From an uncultured Bacilli bacterium (GTDB taxonomy: Bacteria > Bacillota_I > Bacilli_A > RF39 > UBA660), in the NCBI GenBank assembly GCA_947628145.1, contig CANQYU010000005.1, forward strand, positions 1 to 40,009: a stretch of DNA of 40,009 nucleotides, read 5' to 3'. The notes beneath the pieces are model-generated. The model did no database searches and was not told the origin of the DNA. It saw only the letters and a list, made by a program, of their open reading frames with translations. Shown in pieces: positions 31,347 through 40,009 of this stretch. Made by a program: the position numbers and the translations under genes. The first letter of the stretch is position 1; every line of letters starts with the position of its first letter.

Positions 31347-33308
31347 CTATTCTTCTTTTAAAGCTTCTTCTAATTCTTCTTTAGACATTTTAGTATAACC
31401 TTTAATGCCTTTTTCTTTAGCTAATTCTCTTAATTCTTCTTCGGTTTTTTCGCTTTTTTCTTTAGGAAGCTTACCAGTTTTAACTAAAGAATCAATTTCT
31501 TCTTTAGTTAAGGTTTCTTTTTCCATTAAAGCATCGGCTAGTAAATTAACTAAATCTTTATTAACTTTTAAAATATCTTGAGCTTTAGTGTAGCACTCTT
31601 CTACAATTTTGCGTACCTCTTCGTCAATTTCATGGGCCACTTTATCTGAGAAATTTTTACTTTTACCATAATCTCTACCTAAGAATACGCCTTCGCTTCT
31701 TTGCTCATATTGAACTGGACCTAAATCACTCATTCCATATTCTGTGACCATAGCCCGAGCAATATTTGTTGCTTTTTTAAAGTCGTCTGAAGCTCCCGTC
31801 GTTATTTCCCCAAGGAACATTTCTTCACTAACTCGGCCACCTAATAAACCAGTAATTTGCGCTTCTAGTTCTTTTTTAGTCATAATAGCAATTTTTTCTT
31901 CACGTGGAAGCATCATCGTATATCCCCCGGCTACGCCCCGCGGAATAATAGTAATTTTATGAACCTCATTAGCATCTTCTAATTTAATTCCTATTACGGC
32001 GTGACCAGATTCATGAATAGCTACTAAACGTTTTTCTTTATCGGTAATTTTACGACTAACTTTCGCTGGACCCATTAAAACTCGGTCCGTTGCTTCGTCT
32101 ATTTCATCCATAGTAATCGCATTTTTATCTCTTCTCACAGCTAGTAATGCTGCTTCATTAAGTAAATTCTCTAAATCCGCACCACTAAAACCTGGAGTTC
32201 TTAAACTTATATTTTTAAGATTTACATCTTGTGCTAATATTTTATTCCGGGAATGAACTTTTAAAATTTGTTCTCTCTCATTTGCATCTGGTAAACTTAC
32301 TGTTACTTGTCTATCAAATCTACCTGGACGTAGTAAAGCTGGGTCTAATACATCTGGTCTGTTAGTCGCGGCCATGATAATAATACCCTCATTTTCTCCA
32401 AAGCCATCCATTTCAGTCAGTAATTGGTTAAGAGTTTGTTCTCTTTCGTCATGACCTCCACCAAGGCCTGTACCTCTTTCTCTACCTACAGCATCTATTT
32501 CGTCAATAAATATTAGACAAGGGGCACTCCTTTTAGCATCTTTAAACATTTCTCTAACTCGGCTAGCTCCAACTCCGACAAATAATTCTACGAAATCAGA
32601 ACCACTTATATAGAAAAATGGTACATTAGCTTCACCAGCGACTGCTCTAGCTAATAAAGTTTTTCCAGTCCCGGGAGGCCCAACAAGTAAAACTCCTTTT
32701 GGTATTCTTGCTCCCAATTTTTGAAATTTTTTCGGATTTTTTAAGAAATCAATTAATTCTTTAACCTCTTCTTTTTCTTCTTTTAATCCTGCAACATCGC
32801 TAAACTTAGCTTGATGTTTATCATCACTTAATTTTGCTCTACTCTTGCCAAAATCCATTGAACCTTTATTAGAATTAGCTAGTTTAGAAAATAAAACATA
32901 AGCCATAATTGCTAATAATACTAAAGGTAATACTTGAACTATAATATATAATATTGGACTAGAACCAGGGTCACTGTTTGTTACATATTCTTCAATATCT
33001 TTACTATTAGCATATAAAGTAATATCATCGATTTCTGCTTCAATAACTTTCGCTGTAAATGATTCATTATCTTTATAATCTTTTAATTTACCCTCAACTA
33101 TATATACAGATTCACTACTTTTAGGCGTAATTGCTAACTCAGTAACTTCTTCATTTTTTAAAGCTTGAATGAGTTCTCCAGTCTTTAATTCATGAACATT
33201 ATCTGTTCCCATACTTAATATAAATAAGGTTACACCAATAACTATACATAGTATTAAATAAGGAAAAAAGTTTCTAAATGCATTATTCTTTTTTATATTT
33301 GTATTCAT
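31347..33308 (-). CDS. ftsH: ATP-dependent membrane zinc metalloprotease FtsH
   Basis: A 653-residue hexameric protease that extracts and degrades membrane and cytoplasmic proteins. Helices at about 14-33 and 119-141 flank the extracellular domain. The AAA domain has Walker A GPPGTGKT (210-217), Walker B LIFIDEID (267-273) and [19 protein letters not shown]. The zinc site HESGH is at 433-437. Unusually, the C-terminus (about 617-653) ends in [20 protein letters not shown], which looks like a Rho N-terminal/SAP-type helical motif. The start overlaps the tilS stop (TAATG), so the two are translationally coupled as an operon. Confidence 0.97.
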   Translation of the reverse strand: MNTNIKKNNAFRNFFPYLILCIVIGVTLFILSMGTDNVHELKTGELIQALKNEEVTELAITPKSSESVYIVEGKLKDYKDNESFTAKVIEAEIDDITLYANSKDIEEYVTNSDPGSSPILYIIVQVLPLVLLAIMAYVLFSKLANSNKGSMDFGKSRAKLSDDKHQAKFSDVAGLKEEKEEVKELIDFLKNPKKFQKLGARIPKGVLLVGPPGTGKTLLARAVAGEANVPFFYISGSDFVELFVGVGASRVREMFKDAKRSAPCLIFIDEIDAVGRERGTGLGGGHDEREQTLNQLLTEMDGFGENEGIIIMAATNRPDVLDPALLRPGRFDRQVTVSLPDANEREQILKVHSRNKILAQDVNLKNISLRTPGFSGADLENLLNEAALLAVRRDKNAITMDEIDEATDRVLMGPAKVSRKITDKEKRLVAIHESGHAVIGIKLEDANEVHKITIIPRGVAGGYTMMLPREEKIAIMTKKELEAQITGLLGGRVSEEMFLGEITTGASDDFKKATNIARAMVTEYGMSDLGPVQYEQRSEGVFLGRDYGKSKNFSDKVAHEIDEEVRKIVEECYTKAQDILKVNKDLVNLLADALMEKETLTKEEIDSLVKTGKLPKEKSEKTEEELRELAKEKGIKGYTKMSKEELEEALKEE

Positions 33309-34630
33309 TAAATATCCTCCTCATATGAAAGTATTATATCATATATTCCATTACTTTCTACATCAAATTTTGATTTTTTTACACCCGGAAGCCATAAAAT
33401 ATTATTATTACTATCACAAACAACCGGGGCATTCTTTCTTTTTAAAGTACTTATTTTTTCATCAATAAATATATCTTTAATTTTTTTACTCCCTTTCATA
33501 TTTTTAACCGTCATTTTATCTCCATCTTTTTTACTCCGAATAATTATTGGTAAAGTAATATCTTTACTATTTAATCTTATTACGTAATTACTTTTAGCTT
33601 CACTCTTAGGAATTACTCTAATAACTCCTTGAGGTAAAACGACTTCTTGTTCAAGTATATAATAATATTCTTCTCTATCTTTATTATACTCGATTTTAAA
33701 TATATTATAGTCTTTTATAGCAATATATCCTTTGGGTAAATTAATTATTCCATTACTTTTATTAAGTTTAATTAAATTCATAATTGCCATTGTATTACTA
33801 TCACTAACTCTAAATAAATCATTAGTATATATAAGTGATAATTCATATTCAATTATTTTTTTAATTAAAAAATCATCATATTTAAGTAATTTATTAATTT
33901 GAATTCCCTCTTTATTCTTAATATCTTTTAATATTTCTTTTACTCTTTCATTAATAAAATTACTAGCTTGTTCTAATTCTTCACTAAATTTTAAAAACTT
34001 TAAATGCACATTAGGCTCTTCTTTTTTTAAAAAAGGTAATACTTTCTTTCGATATCTATTTCTTGTATAAACTAAAGAATTATTGCTTTTATCTATATAA
34101 TATTTTAAATTCTTATTTTCTAAATATTGTAAAATATCTGCTTTTGTTACAGTTATAAGCGGTCTAATCAGTTTATAAGAACCCATATCTACCTCTTTTT
34201 TAAACCCACTATAACCTTTAATACTACTACCTCTAACTAAGCGCATCATAATTGTCTCAATTAAATCATCCCCATGATGAGCCGTCATTAAGTATTGAGC
34301 TTTATATTTATTAACTAAACTCTTAAAAAATTCATATCTTTTATTTCGGGCATCATTTTCTAAATTATCATGGCCATATTCTTTTATTTCCATATATTCA
34401 TAAATTAATTTTTTCTTTTTAGCATAATCTTCTACAAAATCTTTTTCTTCTTCGCTTTCTTTTCTTAATTTATGATTTACATGTGCCACGATTATATTTA
34501 TATTTTTTCTTTTTTTAATTTCCCATAACAAATCTAAAAGACCCATTGAATCTGGTCCTCCCGATATTGCCACGACTACTTTATCATTATCTTTAAGTAA
34601 TTTATTTAAATAATTAAGTACTTGTTCCAT
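33308..34630 (-). CDS. tilS: tRNA(Ile)-lysidine synthase
   Basis: A 440-residue enzyme that uses ATP and lysine to convert C34 of the AUA-reading tRNA-Ile to lysidine. The PP-loop SGGPDS (23-28) and AHVNHKLR and AHHGDDLIETIMMRLVRGS segments of the catalytic domain are intact. The central and C-terminal tRNA-binding domains follow, ending in a KDIFIDEKIS and WLPGVKKS region typical of TilS. Its own promoter lies upstream. The order tilS-ftsH is common in Bacillota, although hpt, often between them, is absent. Confidence 0.95.
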   Translation of the reverse strand: MEQVLNYLNKLLKDNDKVVVAISGGPDSMGLLDLLWEIKKRKNINIIVAHVNHKLRKESEEEKDFVEDYAKKKKLIYEYMEIKEYGHDNLENDARNKRYEFFKSLVNKYKAQYLMTAHHGDDLIETIMMRLVRGSSIKGYSGFKKEVDMGSYKLIRPLITVTKADILQYLENKNLKYYIDKSNNSLVYTRNRYRKKVLPFLKKEEPNVHLKFLKFSEELEQASNFINERVKEILKDIKNKEGIQINKLLKYDDFLIKKIIEYELSLIYTNDLFRVSDSNTMAIMNLIKLNKSNGIINLPKGYIAIKDYNIFKIEYNKDREEYYYILEQEVVLPQGVIRVIPKSEAKSNYVIRLNSKDITLPIIIRSKKDGDKMTVKNMKGSKKIKDIFIDEKISTLKRKNAPVVCDSNNNILWLPGVKKSKFDVESNGIYDIILSYEEDI

Positions 34631-34649
34631 AATTTCACCATGCCCTATT

Positions 34650-34678
34650 ATTTTATCGCACTATGGACTTTATATCAA
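34650..34678 (-). promoter_or_regulatory. Promoter of tilS-ftsH
   Basis: TTGATA (34673-34678), 17 bp, TAAAAT (34650-34655) on the minus strand. Confidence 0.75.
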
Positions 34679-34684
34679 GTATTT

Positions 34685-35443
34685 TTAAAGCGGACTAGTA
34701 TGTTCTAATATGGCTGTTATTCCATCTTGAACGGCTTTTAAATTAAATCTTTTTACCATATCTTGTTCATTTACCACTTTTTTTCTCACAAAATCTAAGA
34801 AATCTAAATCACAAACTCTATTTAAAGAACCATCTTCTTGAGCTTTTTTAAAATATTCTTCTAATAGTAAACTTACTGTCCCATTATAAGTATTAATGGT
34901 ATTATCATCTCTTACAACCCCTAATCCATATATTGTTGGCATAAATGGTTGAACACTTACTAATAAATCTTTTAAAATAAAGTTACTATTACAATAATTG
35001 ATAAAAGGTAAAGCATCTTCTTTTTTATAAAATCTAATTACAATTCCCTCATTTGTTGCTTTAACATTAAATTTAACTGTTGCTTGAATATTATTACGAA
35101 TTAAATATAAAAATACTGTTTTTAAAGCACTAATTAAATATTCATATTTTACAGGAAAATAAACTTTAATAGCTTCTTCATAATTAGCTTTTTCTGTAAC
35201 ATAAAATCCTATATAATATGTCGCATTATCGGCATTTTTAACTTTTCTTTGACTATATTTAACTAAAGAATTATTAAGATTATTTAAAAATTCTTCATAA
35301 AAGTTTTCAATATCTAATATTAAACTATTATCTTTTTTTACTCCTAAATATTTTAAAATAAAATAATAATCTTCCCAACTATATTCTTGCCCATTAACTT
35401 TAAAATCCACGGCTATTTTCTTTAAGAAATCATTCATACTCAT
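34685..35443 (-). CDS. Protein of unknown function, faintly like HopA1-type domains
   Basis: A 252-residue soluble protein. The ATG at 35441-35443 is preferred (AAGGAAGG 9 nt upstream) over a TTG three codons earlier. The first 75 residues are helical. The middle is a beta-alpha domain with EAIKVYFPVKYEYLISALK, ATVKFNVKATNEGIVIRFY and PTIYGLGVVRDDN. This pattern recalls the HopA1-like domain found in some effectors and peptide-modifying enzymes, but I would not assign function on that. It is last in the ftsE-ftsX-M23-GNAT series, directly after the GNAT gene. Confidence 0.6.
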   Translation of the reverse strand: MSMNDFLKKIAVDFKVNGQEYSWEDYYFILKYLGVKKDNSLILDIENFYEEFLNNLNNSLVKYSQRKVKNADNATYYIGFYVTEKANYEEAIKVYFPVKYEYLISALKTVFLYLIRNNIQATVKFNVKATNEGIVIRFYKKEDALPFINYCNSNFILKDLLVSVQPFMPTIYGLGVVRDDNTINTYNGTVSLLLEEYFKKAQEDGSLNRVCDLDFLDFVRKKVVNEQDMVKRFNLKAVQDGITAILEHTSPL

Positions 35444-35444
35444 T

Positions 35445-35843
35445 TTAAACAACCTTCCTTAAAATAATCATATCTTGACGAACCTGTGCTTTTTGAAATC
35501 CATTATTTTCATAAAACTTTATTGCTTTTTTATTTTGAGCTCTTACCTTTATATATTTAACATCTAATTTTTTAAGTACTTTTCTACCTATCCCTTTATT
35601 TCGTTCTTTAGCCTCTATATATAATAAATCTAAATATTCATTATCAATTATATAAGCTCCTACTTTTTTAAAATTATACCATATTATATAACCTTTATTA
35701 TAATTATCTTTAATATAGTTATTAACAAATAAAATAGCTTTTAATTTTTCTTCTTCATTATTTATATAAGGTAGGATTACTTTTAGTTTATAATCTAAAA
35801 GTAATAACCTATCCCATTTTTTAGCTTTAACTTTCCATATCAT
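35445..35843 (-). CDS. GNAT-family N-acetyltransferase
   Basis: A short (132-residue) GNAT domain that should transfer an acetyl group from acetyl-CoA; the substrate is unknown. The acetyl-CoA loop ERNKGIGRKVL (about 80-90) and the RAQNKKAIKFYENNGF segment near the end are typical. It lacks a good ribosome-binding site and begins 12 nt after the stop of the M23 gene, so translation may depend on coupling. Confidence 0.8.
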   Translation of the reverse strand: MIWKVKAKKWDRLLLLDYKLKVILPYINNEEEKLKAILFVNNYIKDNYNKGYIIWYNFKKVGAYIIDNEYLDLLYIEAKERNKGIGRKVLKKLDVKYIKVRAQNKKAIKFYENNGFQKAQVRQDMIILRKVV

Positions 35844-35855
35844 AGTTAAAAATTA

Positions 35856-37073
35856 TTAGCCTCGGTAAAAATCAGTTCTACTAGTAAAACGATAACCAAC
35901 TTTATTATTAAATCCTGGTGGTACTATTACACTTGAAGTTTTAACTCCTCCATTAGTTAAATAATAGCCTTTTTGTACTCCAAAATGAAGATGGGCTCCC
36001 GTAGTACATGTATCATATCCTCCGTGACTACTTGAAGTTGAATAACCACCTACATAGCCAATAATCGTGTCCGTTGTTACTATATCTCCGACATCTACAT
36101 TAAACTTTAATAAGTGATAATACCAAGTTGTATATTGTACTCCGGCAATATTAACATTAATAAATAATTTATTACCTCCACAGCTAGAACGAGAAACTTT
36201 CGCTACAACTTGTCCACTCGCCGCCGCATATACTGGAGTTCCCTCCGATATTCCTATATCAATTCCATCATGAAAACTATAAGCTTTTCCTGTTACAGGG
36301 TGTGTTCTATATCCTTGAGGACTAGTCACAACTCCACTTTTTAAAGGTTTAAGCCATCCTCCATTAATAGGCATTTTCGAACAATCCGAAAGCTTAACAC
36401 TATCGTCGGTTTTACCAATTGTTTCTTTACATATTTTAACATTAACATCAACTAATTCTTTAGCCGCGGCCACTTTTTCGTCTAAACTTAAAGCAAATTC
36501 GTTATATTCTTCGGCTTGAGTTTCTAACTTAGCAATTGCCGCTTCATAATTAGTAATTTTAGCATCTAAAGCTTTTTGTTTTTCTTTAAGTTCAATAACT
36601 AATTCTTCATTTTTCTTAATTTCTTTTTCTAAAGCATCCAAAGTATCTTGTATATATTCACTAACTTGTTTTATTGCTTCTATTCTGGTAATAAGCTCTG
36701 TCATACTTGTTGAACCAGTCACATATTCTACATAAGCATTTTTACTTTGCATTTGTTGCATATATTGTAAAACTTTTTCGCTTTCTGATTTTAATTGCTC
36801 TATTCTTTCGTTAGACTCTTCAATGGCAAGTAATGTTTCTTCTTCTTCATGTTCCGCAATAGTAAGTTCTTCTCGAGCTTTAGCTATTGCCGCTTGTTTA
36901 TTCTTAATTTCATTTTTAGCTTGTTCACTTTTATTATTATATTCTTTTTGTTCATTTAAAATATTTTGATATTCTCGTCTTAAATCTCCTAAAGTTTCGG
37001 CTTCTTTAGCATAAACATTTATAGTAAAGAAACTCCCTACTATAATTAATAATATTATTAACTTTTTCATCAT
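35856..37073 (-). CDS. Secreted coiled-coil M23 peptidoglycan hydrolase (EnvC/PcsB-like, FtsEX partner)
   Basis: A 405-residue secreted protein. A signal peptide (1-22) ends in VYA. A long coiled coil (about 25-210), rich in E, K, A and Q, should dock on FtsX. The M23 endopeptidase domain (about 240-390) keeps all zinc and catalytic residues: His268 and Asp272 in HDGIDIG, and His361 and His363 in HLHFG. It should therefore cut peptidoglycan itself rather than only activate another enzyme as EnvC does. Its ATG overlaps the ftsX stop, so it is made with FtsEX, which is expected to control it through ATP hydrolysis during division or elongation. Confidence 0.94.
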   Translation of the reverse strand: MMKKLIILLIIVGSFFTINVYAKEAETLGDLRREYQNILNEQKEYNNKSEQAKNEIKNKQAAIAKAREELTIAEHEEEETLLAIEESNERIEQLKSESEKVLQYMQQMQSKNAYVEYVTGSTSMTELITRIEAIKQVSEYIQDTLDALEKEIKKNEELVIELKEKQKALDAKITNYEAAIAKLETQAEEYNEFALSLDEKVAAAKELVDVNVKICKETIGKTDDSVKLSDCSKMPINGGWLKPLKSGVVTSPQGYRTHPVTGKAYSFHDGIDIGISEGTPVYAAASGQVVAKVSRSSCGGNKLFINVNIAGVQYTTWYYHLLKFNVDVGDIVTTDTIIGYVGGYSTSSSHGGYDTCTTGAHLHFGVQKGYYLTNGGVKTSSVIVPPGFNNKVGYRFTSRTDFYRG

Positions 37074-37963
37074 ATTTTCAAATACTTTCTAACTGCTCTT
37101 GCGGAACCAAACATACCTACCACAGAACCAATAATTAAAAGTAATAATGATGTATATAACACAAACGGTACTGGTTTTACTAACTCAATAACTGCAAATG
37201 ATATTGAGCCTCCTAATTTTTCATAAGCTAGCATATATCCATATATTGTTAAAATAACTGGGACTAAAGCCCCCACTAAACCTAATAAAAAGCCTTCTAT
37301 GACAAATGGTAATTTAATCGATGTATTACTGCTTCCAACTAATCTCATAATCTCGATTTCGCTTCTTCTTGAGAATATTGTAAGTTTAATAGTATTACTT
37401 ATTAAGAAAGCTGTGACAATAATTAAAGCAATTACAATTACAAAAGTAGCATTTTTAATTATGTTAAAAACTGATATTATTTTTTCAACCATTCCCTCGC
37501 CATAATCGGCACTGGAAATATTATCAATATCTCTAATTTCTTTCGCCACGGGAGCTAAATATTCGTCATCATCAACAGTTACAATAAAAGAGTCTAGTAA
37601 AGGATTACCCTCTAAATAATCTAAAGTATCTTTTAAAGTTTCTGAACTGTTCATCATTTCTAAACGCCATTCGTCTTTACTTTTATAAATAACCTCTTTA
37701 ATCTCTGGTATCCGTGCAATTTTATTTTTAATTTCCTCAACCTCTTCACTAGTTGCGTCCTTTTCTACATAAGCAACAATTGTCAATTCTTCTTCAAGTA
37801 CCTTAGTCATATGATTAACATTTACTGTGACAATAATTGCTAAAGCGACTAATATTAATGTAATTGTTGTACAAATAATACTGGCCATACTTAAACTAAA
37901 ATTTCGAAGCACACTCTTAAAAGAGTCTCGAAAACTTCGACAAATAATTCTAAACGGTTTCAC
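37070..37963 (-). CDS. ftsX: Cell-division ABC transporter permease FtsX
   Basis: A 297-residue membrane protein with helix 1 at about 22-47, an extracellular domain (about 50-165) that should bind the M23 coiled coil, and three further helices (about 170-195, 220-245 and 265-290). RRSEIEIMRLVGSSNTSIKLPFVIEG is the diagnostic region before helix 3. The start is GTG and overlaps ftsE by 14 bp. It overlaps the M23 gene at its stop. The three genes form one translationally coupled unit. Confidence 0.96.
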   Translation of the reverse strand: MKPFRIICRSFRDSFKSVLRNFSLSMASIICTTITLILVALAIIVTVNVNHMTKVLEEELTIVAYVEKDATSEEVEEIKNKIARIPEIKEVIYKSKDEWRLEMMNSSETLKDTLDYLEGNPLLDSFIVTVDDDEYLAPVAKEIRDIDNISSADYGEGMVEKIISVFNIIKNATFVIVIALIIVTAFLISNTIKLTIFSRRSEIEIMRLVGSSNTSIKLPFVIEGFLLGLVGALVPVILTIYGYMLAYEKLGGSISFAVIELVKPVPFVLYTSLLLLIIGSVVGMFGSARAVRKYLKI

Positions 37964-38651
37964 TTATCTTAAAACTTCCTTTCATATGGTCTTGGAGAAG
38001 AACTCCACTATCCAAAACAATAACTCTCTTCTTCATTCTATTAACTATTTCTTTATCATGGGTAGCCATAATTATAGTTGTCCCTAAATCTTTATTAATT
38101 GCATCTAATACACTCATAATTTCTTTAGATGTATTAGGGTCTAAATTTCCTGTTGGTTCATCACAAATAAGTAATTTAGGCTCATTAACTATTGCTCTTG
38201 CAATACATACTCTTTGTTGTTCTCCACCCGATAATTCATTAGGAAAGCTTCTAGTTTTATCTTTTAAACCAACATGTTCTAAAGCTTTTAAAACTTTAGG
38301 CCTAATTTCACTACCTTTCATTCCAATACATTCTAAAGCAAACGCAACATTTTCATAAACAGTAAGTTTAGGTAATAATTTAAAATCTTGAAAAACTATT
38401 CCTAATTTTCTTCTTAATTTATAAACGGTTCTATTCCGCAACTTACTGACATTAATTCCGCCAATTTCGACAATTCCTTTCGTTGGTTTTTCTTCTCTAT
38501 ATAGCATTTTTATTAAAGTTGATTTCCCCGAACCGGAAGCTCCAATAACAAACACAAATTCCCCTTTATCTATATCTAAAGTTAAACCAGCAATCGCCGC
38601 TACACCATTTTTATAAACTTTATAACAATCTTTAATTCTAATAAACTTCAC
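37950..38651 (-). CDS. ftsE: Cell-division ABC transporter ATPase FtsE
   Basis: A 233-residue ABC ATPase that pairs with FtsX. Walker A GASGSGKS (37-44), signature LSGGEQQR and Walker B LLICDEPTGNLDP are intact, as is the switch histidine in MATHDKEIV. The start is GTG with AGGAGGT. The operon is ftsE-ftsX-M23 hydrolase, then GNAT and an unknown gene. This layout couples ATP hydrolysis in the cytoplasm to peptidoglycan cleavage outside. Confidence 0.97.
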   Translation of the reverse strand: MKFIRIKDCYKVYKNGVAAIAGLTLDIDKGEFVFVIGASGSGKSTLIKMLYREEKPTKGIVEIGGINVSKLRNRTVYKLRRKLGIVFQDFKLLPKLTVYENVAFALECIGMKGSEIRPKVLKALEHVGLKDKTRSFPNELSGGEQQRVCIARAIVNEPKLLICDEPTGNLDPNTSKEIMSVLDAINKDLGTTIIMATHDKEIVNRMKKRVIVLDSGVLLQDHMKGSFKISETV

Positions 38652-38682
38652 TTATTTTACCTCCTACTAGCATACTACCTTA

Positions 38683-38711
38683 ATTATATCATATTCTAAA
38701 GCTTATTTAAA
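38683..38711 (-). promoter_or_regulatory. Promoter of the ftsEX operon
   Basis: TTTAAA (38706-38711), 17 bp, TATAAT (38683-38688) on the minus strand. Confidence 0.65.
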
Positions 38712-38734
38712 TACCAAAAAAAGGAAAAGAAAAA

Positions 38735-38752
38735 ACTTAAGTTTCCTTAAGC
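38735..38752 (-). terminator. Terminator of the 38747-39397 gene
   Basis: CTTAAG and CTTAAG (self-complementary) pair around a GAAA tetraloop on the minus strand, followed by six T. Confidence 0.75.
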
Positions 38753-39397
38753 TTCTGATTTTGTTACTCCCGTAAATCCAACTTTAAAACTCAATGTTCC
38801 TTCTCTTAAATCAATACCATTCGGGTCAGCTTGATTAACTTTGTCGTCATTTTCAAGCCATACATAAAGTTCATAACTAAGAGGAGAGTCTGACGTAATA
38901 CTTTCGACTGATATTAAAGAAATCTTCCCACTATCATCATAAGTACTAAAATCACCAACTTTTTTTTGTACTCCATTTTGATATAAAGCATATTTTAAAT
39001 ATTTATTTTTTAGCTTAGAACTAACTGTAATATCTGTCATATAAAGTTCAAAGTTAGCATCTTTAATAGTACTTTCCGCATCAATTTGTACTGTAAAAGC
39101 TGTTTTATTATCAGCCGCATCTTTTTGTAACACAGCATAATCTATTGTTCCATCAGATTTTTCAGCATCAATTAAACCAGCTTTAAGAGAACTAAAAACA
39201 TTGGAATCTGCAAAACTCATTTTTAAACTGCCACTTTGAATAACTACCCCTTTATTTTCTGGATTTAAAACCTCTATTTTATTAACAAAGAAAGCATAAG
39301 AACCACTAATTGCTATTATTATGACTGCAACGGCAATTATTATTGCTCCTAGGATATTATATTTCATTACTTTTTTCTTATTGTCATTATTATCCAT
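38747..39397 (-). CDS. Secreted SipW-type protein (TasA/camelysin-like)
   Basis: A 216-residue protein starting at the ATG at 39395-39397; the GTGGAAATT before it is part of the ribosome-binding site. A charged N-terminus is followed by one helix (about 14-36) ending in ISGSYAFFVNK, a variant of the SipW signal motif. The body is beta-rich with LKMSFADS, AFTVQIDAEST and YELYVWLENDD and looks like a TasA-type extracellular domain. It has no anchor. It lies apart from the sipW cluster, just upstream of ftsE. Confidence 0.8.
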   Translation of the reverse strand: MDNNDNKKKVMKYNILGAIIIAVAVIIIAISGSYAFFVNKIEVLNPENKGVVIQSGSLKMSFADSNVFSSLKAGLIDAEKSDGTIDYAVLQKDAADNKTAFTVQIDAESTIKDANFELYMTDITVSSKLKNKYLKYALYQNGVQKKVGDFSTYDDSGKISLISVESITSDSPLSYELYVWLENDDKVNQADPNGIDLREGTLSFKVGFTGVTKSEA

Positions 39398-39475
39398 AAT
39401 TTCCACCCTATTCTATAACCATTGTAGCAAAAAATTCTAATTTAGACAATACCATAAAGAAACTTTTCCTAAAAA

Positions 39476-39510
39476 AAGAACAAACTATCTTTTAATATTA
39501 GTTTGTTCTT
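39476..39510 (-). terminator. Terminator of the 39485-39856 gene
   Basis: AAGAACAAACTA and TAGTTTGTTCTT form a perfect 12-bp stem, with a minus-strand run of seven T. Confidence 0.85.
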
Positions 39511-39856
39511 TAAGTTGTTCATTATAAAGATGTGCTAAACGAACTATTTGTTGTGGATGTAAATATTCTTTTAAATTAAACATAAATCTTTTCATAGCTA
39601 TATCACTAGGTAATTTCTCATCATAATATGAACCTCTAATTTGTAAAGCATTATTAACAATTAAATCAATAATCTTTGTTTCTAAATCAGGATGAGCAAG
39701 AAATTCATAACTTAATTCTAGATTAGCTCTTTCTTTGTTAGCTCTATCATAAGTTCCTTCCCCATATCTAGCTAAAAATATACGTTCAATTTCTATTTTG
39801 CTTCTTACATATTGTGCAAGTTCGTTTCTAACCATTTCTACTGTATTTGCGTCCAT
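39485..39856 (-). CDS. Hypothetical protein, 123 residues
   Basis: I do not recognise this protein. It is soluble and mainly helical, with charged and aromatic residues (for example IFLARYGEGTYDRANKERANLELSYEF) and no catalytic motif that I can see. It is a single-gene unit with its own consensus-like promoter, an AAAGGGGAT ribosome-binding site and a strong terminator, so it is likely a real expressed gene. Confidence 0.7.
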   Translation of the reverse strand: MDANTVEMVRNELAQYVRSKIEIERIFLARYGEGTYDRANKERANLELSYEFLAHPDLETKIIDLIVNNALQIRGSYYDEKLPSDIAMKRFMFNLKEYLHPQQIVRLAHLYNEQLKEQTNIKR

Positions 39857-39887
39857 ATAACCAAATCCCCTTTCAAATACAGGCTAT

Positions 39888-39916
39888 ATAATAACACAAA
39901 TTACTTTATTTGTCAA
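39888..39916 (-). promoter_or_regulatory. Promoter of the 39485-39856 gene
   Basis: TTGACA (39911-39916), 17 bp, TATTAT (39888-39893) on the minus strand. Confidence 0.8.
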
Positions 39917-39945
39917 ATATCACTCCAAAATGTGTTAATCCTTTT

Positions 39946-39981
39946 TTAAAATGTATACGTATCATTAGTTAAAATGTATAC
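39946..39981 (+). promoter_or_regulatory. Direct repeat pair at the window end
   Basis: TTAAAATGTATAC occurs at 39946-39958 and 39969-39981, 23 bp apart; the second contains the palindrome ATGTATACAT. A TATAAT follows at 39994-39999. It may be the operator region of a gene beyond the window. Confidence 0.4.
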
Positions 39982-40009
39982 ATACTTATGTTGTATAATA
40001 TATCTCTTG

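Overview
The window looks like a chromosomal segment of a very AT-rich, Gram-positive-type bacterium (low-GC Bacillota, probably an uncultured gut Bacilli lineage of the RF39/Erysipelotrichia kind; the lineage is inferred, not shown). Strong Shine-Dalgarno sites, sigma-A promoters with 16-17 bp spacers, U-tailed terminators, TGA used as stop, a CIRCE element, ftsEX with a secreted M23 hydrolase, rpsO-pnp and rpsF-ssb-rpsR all support this. No transposase, site-specific recombinase, prophage gene or CRISPR array is visible.

Layout. 0-10.4 kb: a GT28 diacylglycerol glycosyltransferase, then a mostly minus-strand housekeeping block (pnp, rpsO, a DUF1653 gene, a cyclophilin lipoprotein, TspO/MBR), a gene-poor structured stretch (6.87-7.47 kb) that may be a decayed type I toxin locus, tRNA-Thr(CGU), a two-gene STAS/sigma-factor operon lacking its anti-sigma kinase, the rpsF operon and a CIRCE-controlled hsp20. 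10.4-21 kb: cell envelope and surface region with a DUF308 membrane protein, a FemAB transferase, a SipW-type signal peptidase, a 928-residue calcium-repeat surface protein, a SecB remnant, and four genes or gene fragments for secreted proteins with SipW-type signal segments. 21-31.3 kb: tex, a HerA-like ATPase, an anchored secreted protein, a candidate structured RNA, typA and an Ig-like surface protein. 31.3-40 kb: ftsH, tilS, an unknown gene, a GNAT gene, the M23 hydrolase, ftsX, ftsE, another SipW-type secreted protein and an unknown gene.

The most notable element is at 17.3-20.9 kb. Two divergent surface-protein genes face each other and share a perfect 109-bp inverted repeat covering the Shine-Dalgarno, start codon and signal segment, while their bodies differ. 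Between them lies a third, headless copy that begins inside the same repeat (43-45 identical bp) and has no ribosome-binding site or complete signal segment. In this geometry, inversion between the headless copy and the right-hand gene would place the silent body behind an intact promoter and signal segment. A YafQ/RelB-type toxin-antitoxin module sits in the segment that direct-repeat deletion would remove. This resembles a small DNA-inversion or gene-conversion system for switching a secreted surface protein, with the SipW peptidase 4 kb away as the likely processing enzyme. The switching is inferred from the repeats; no recombination has been observed.
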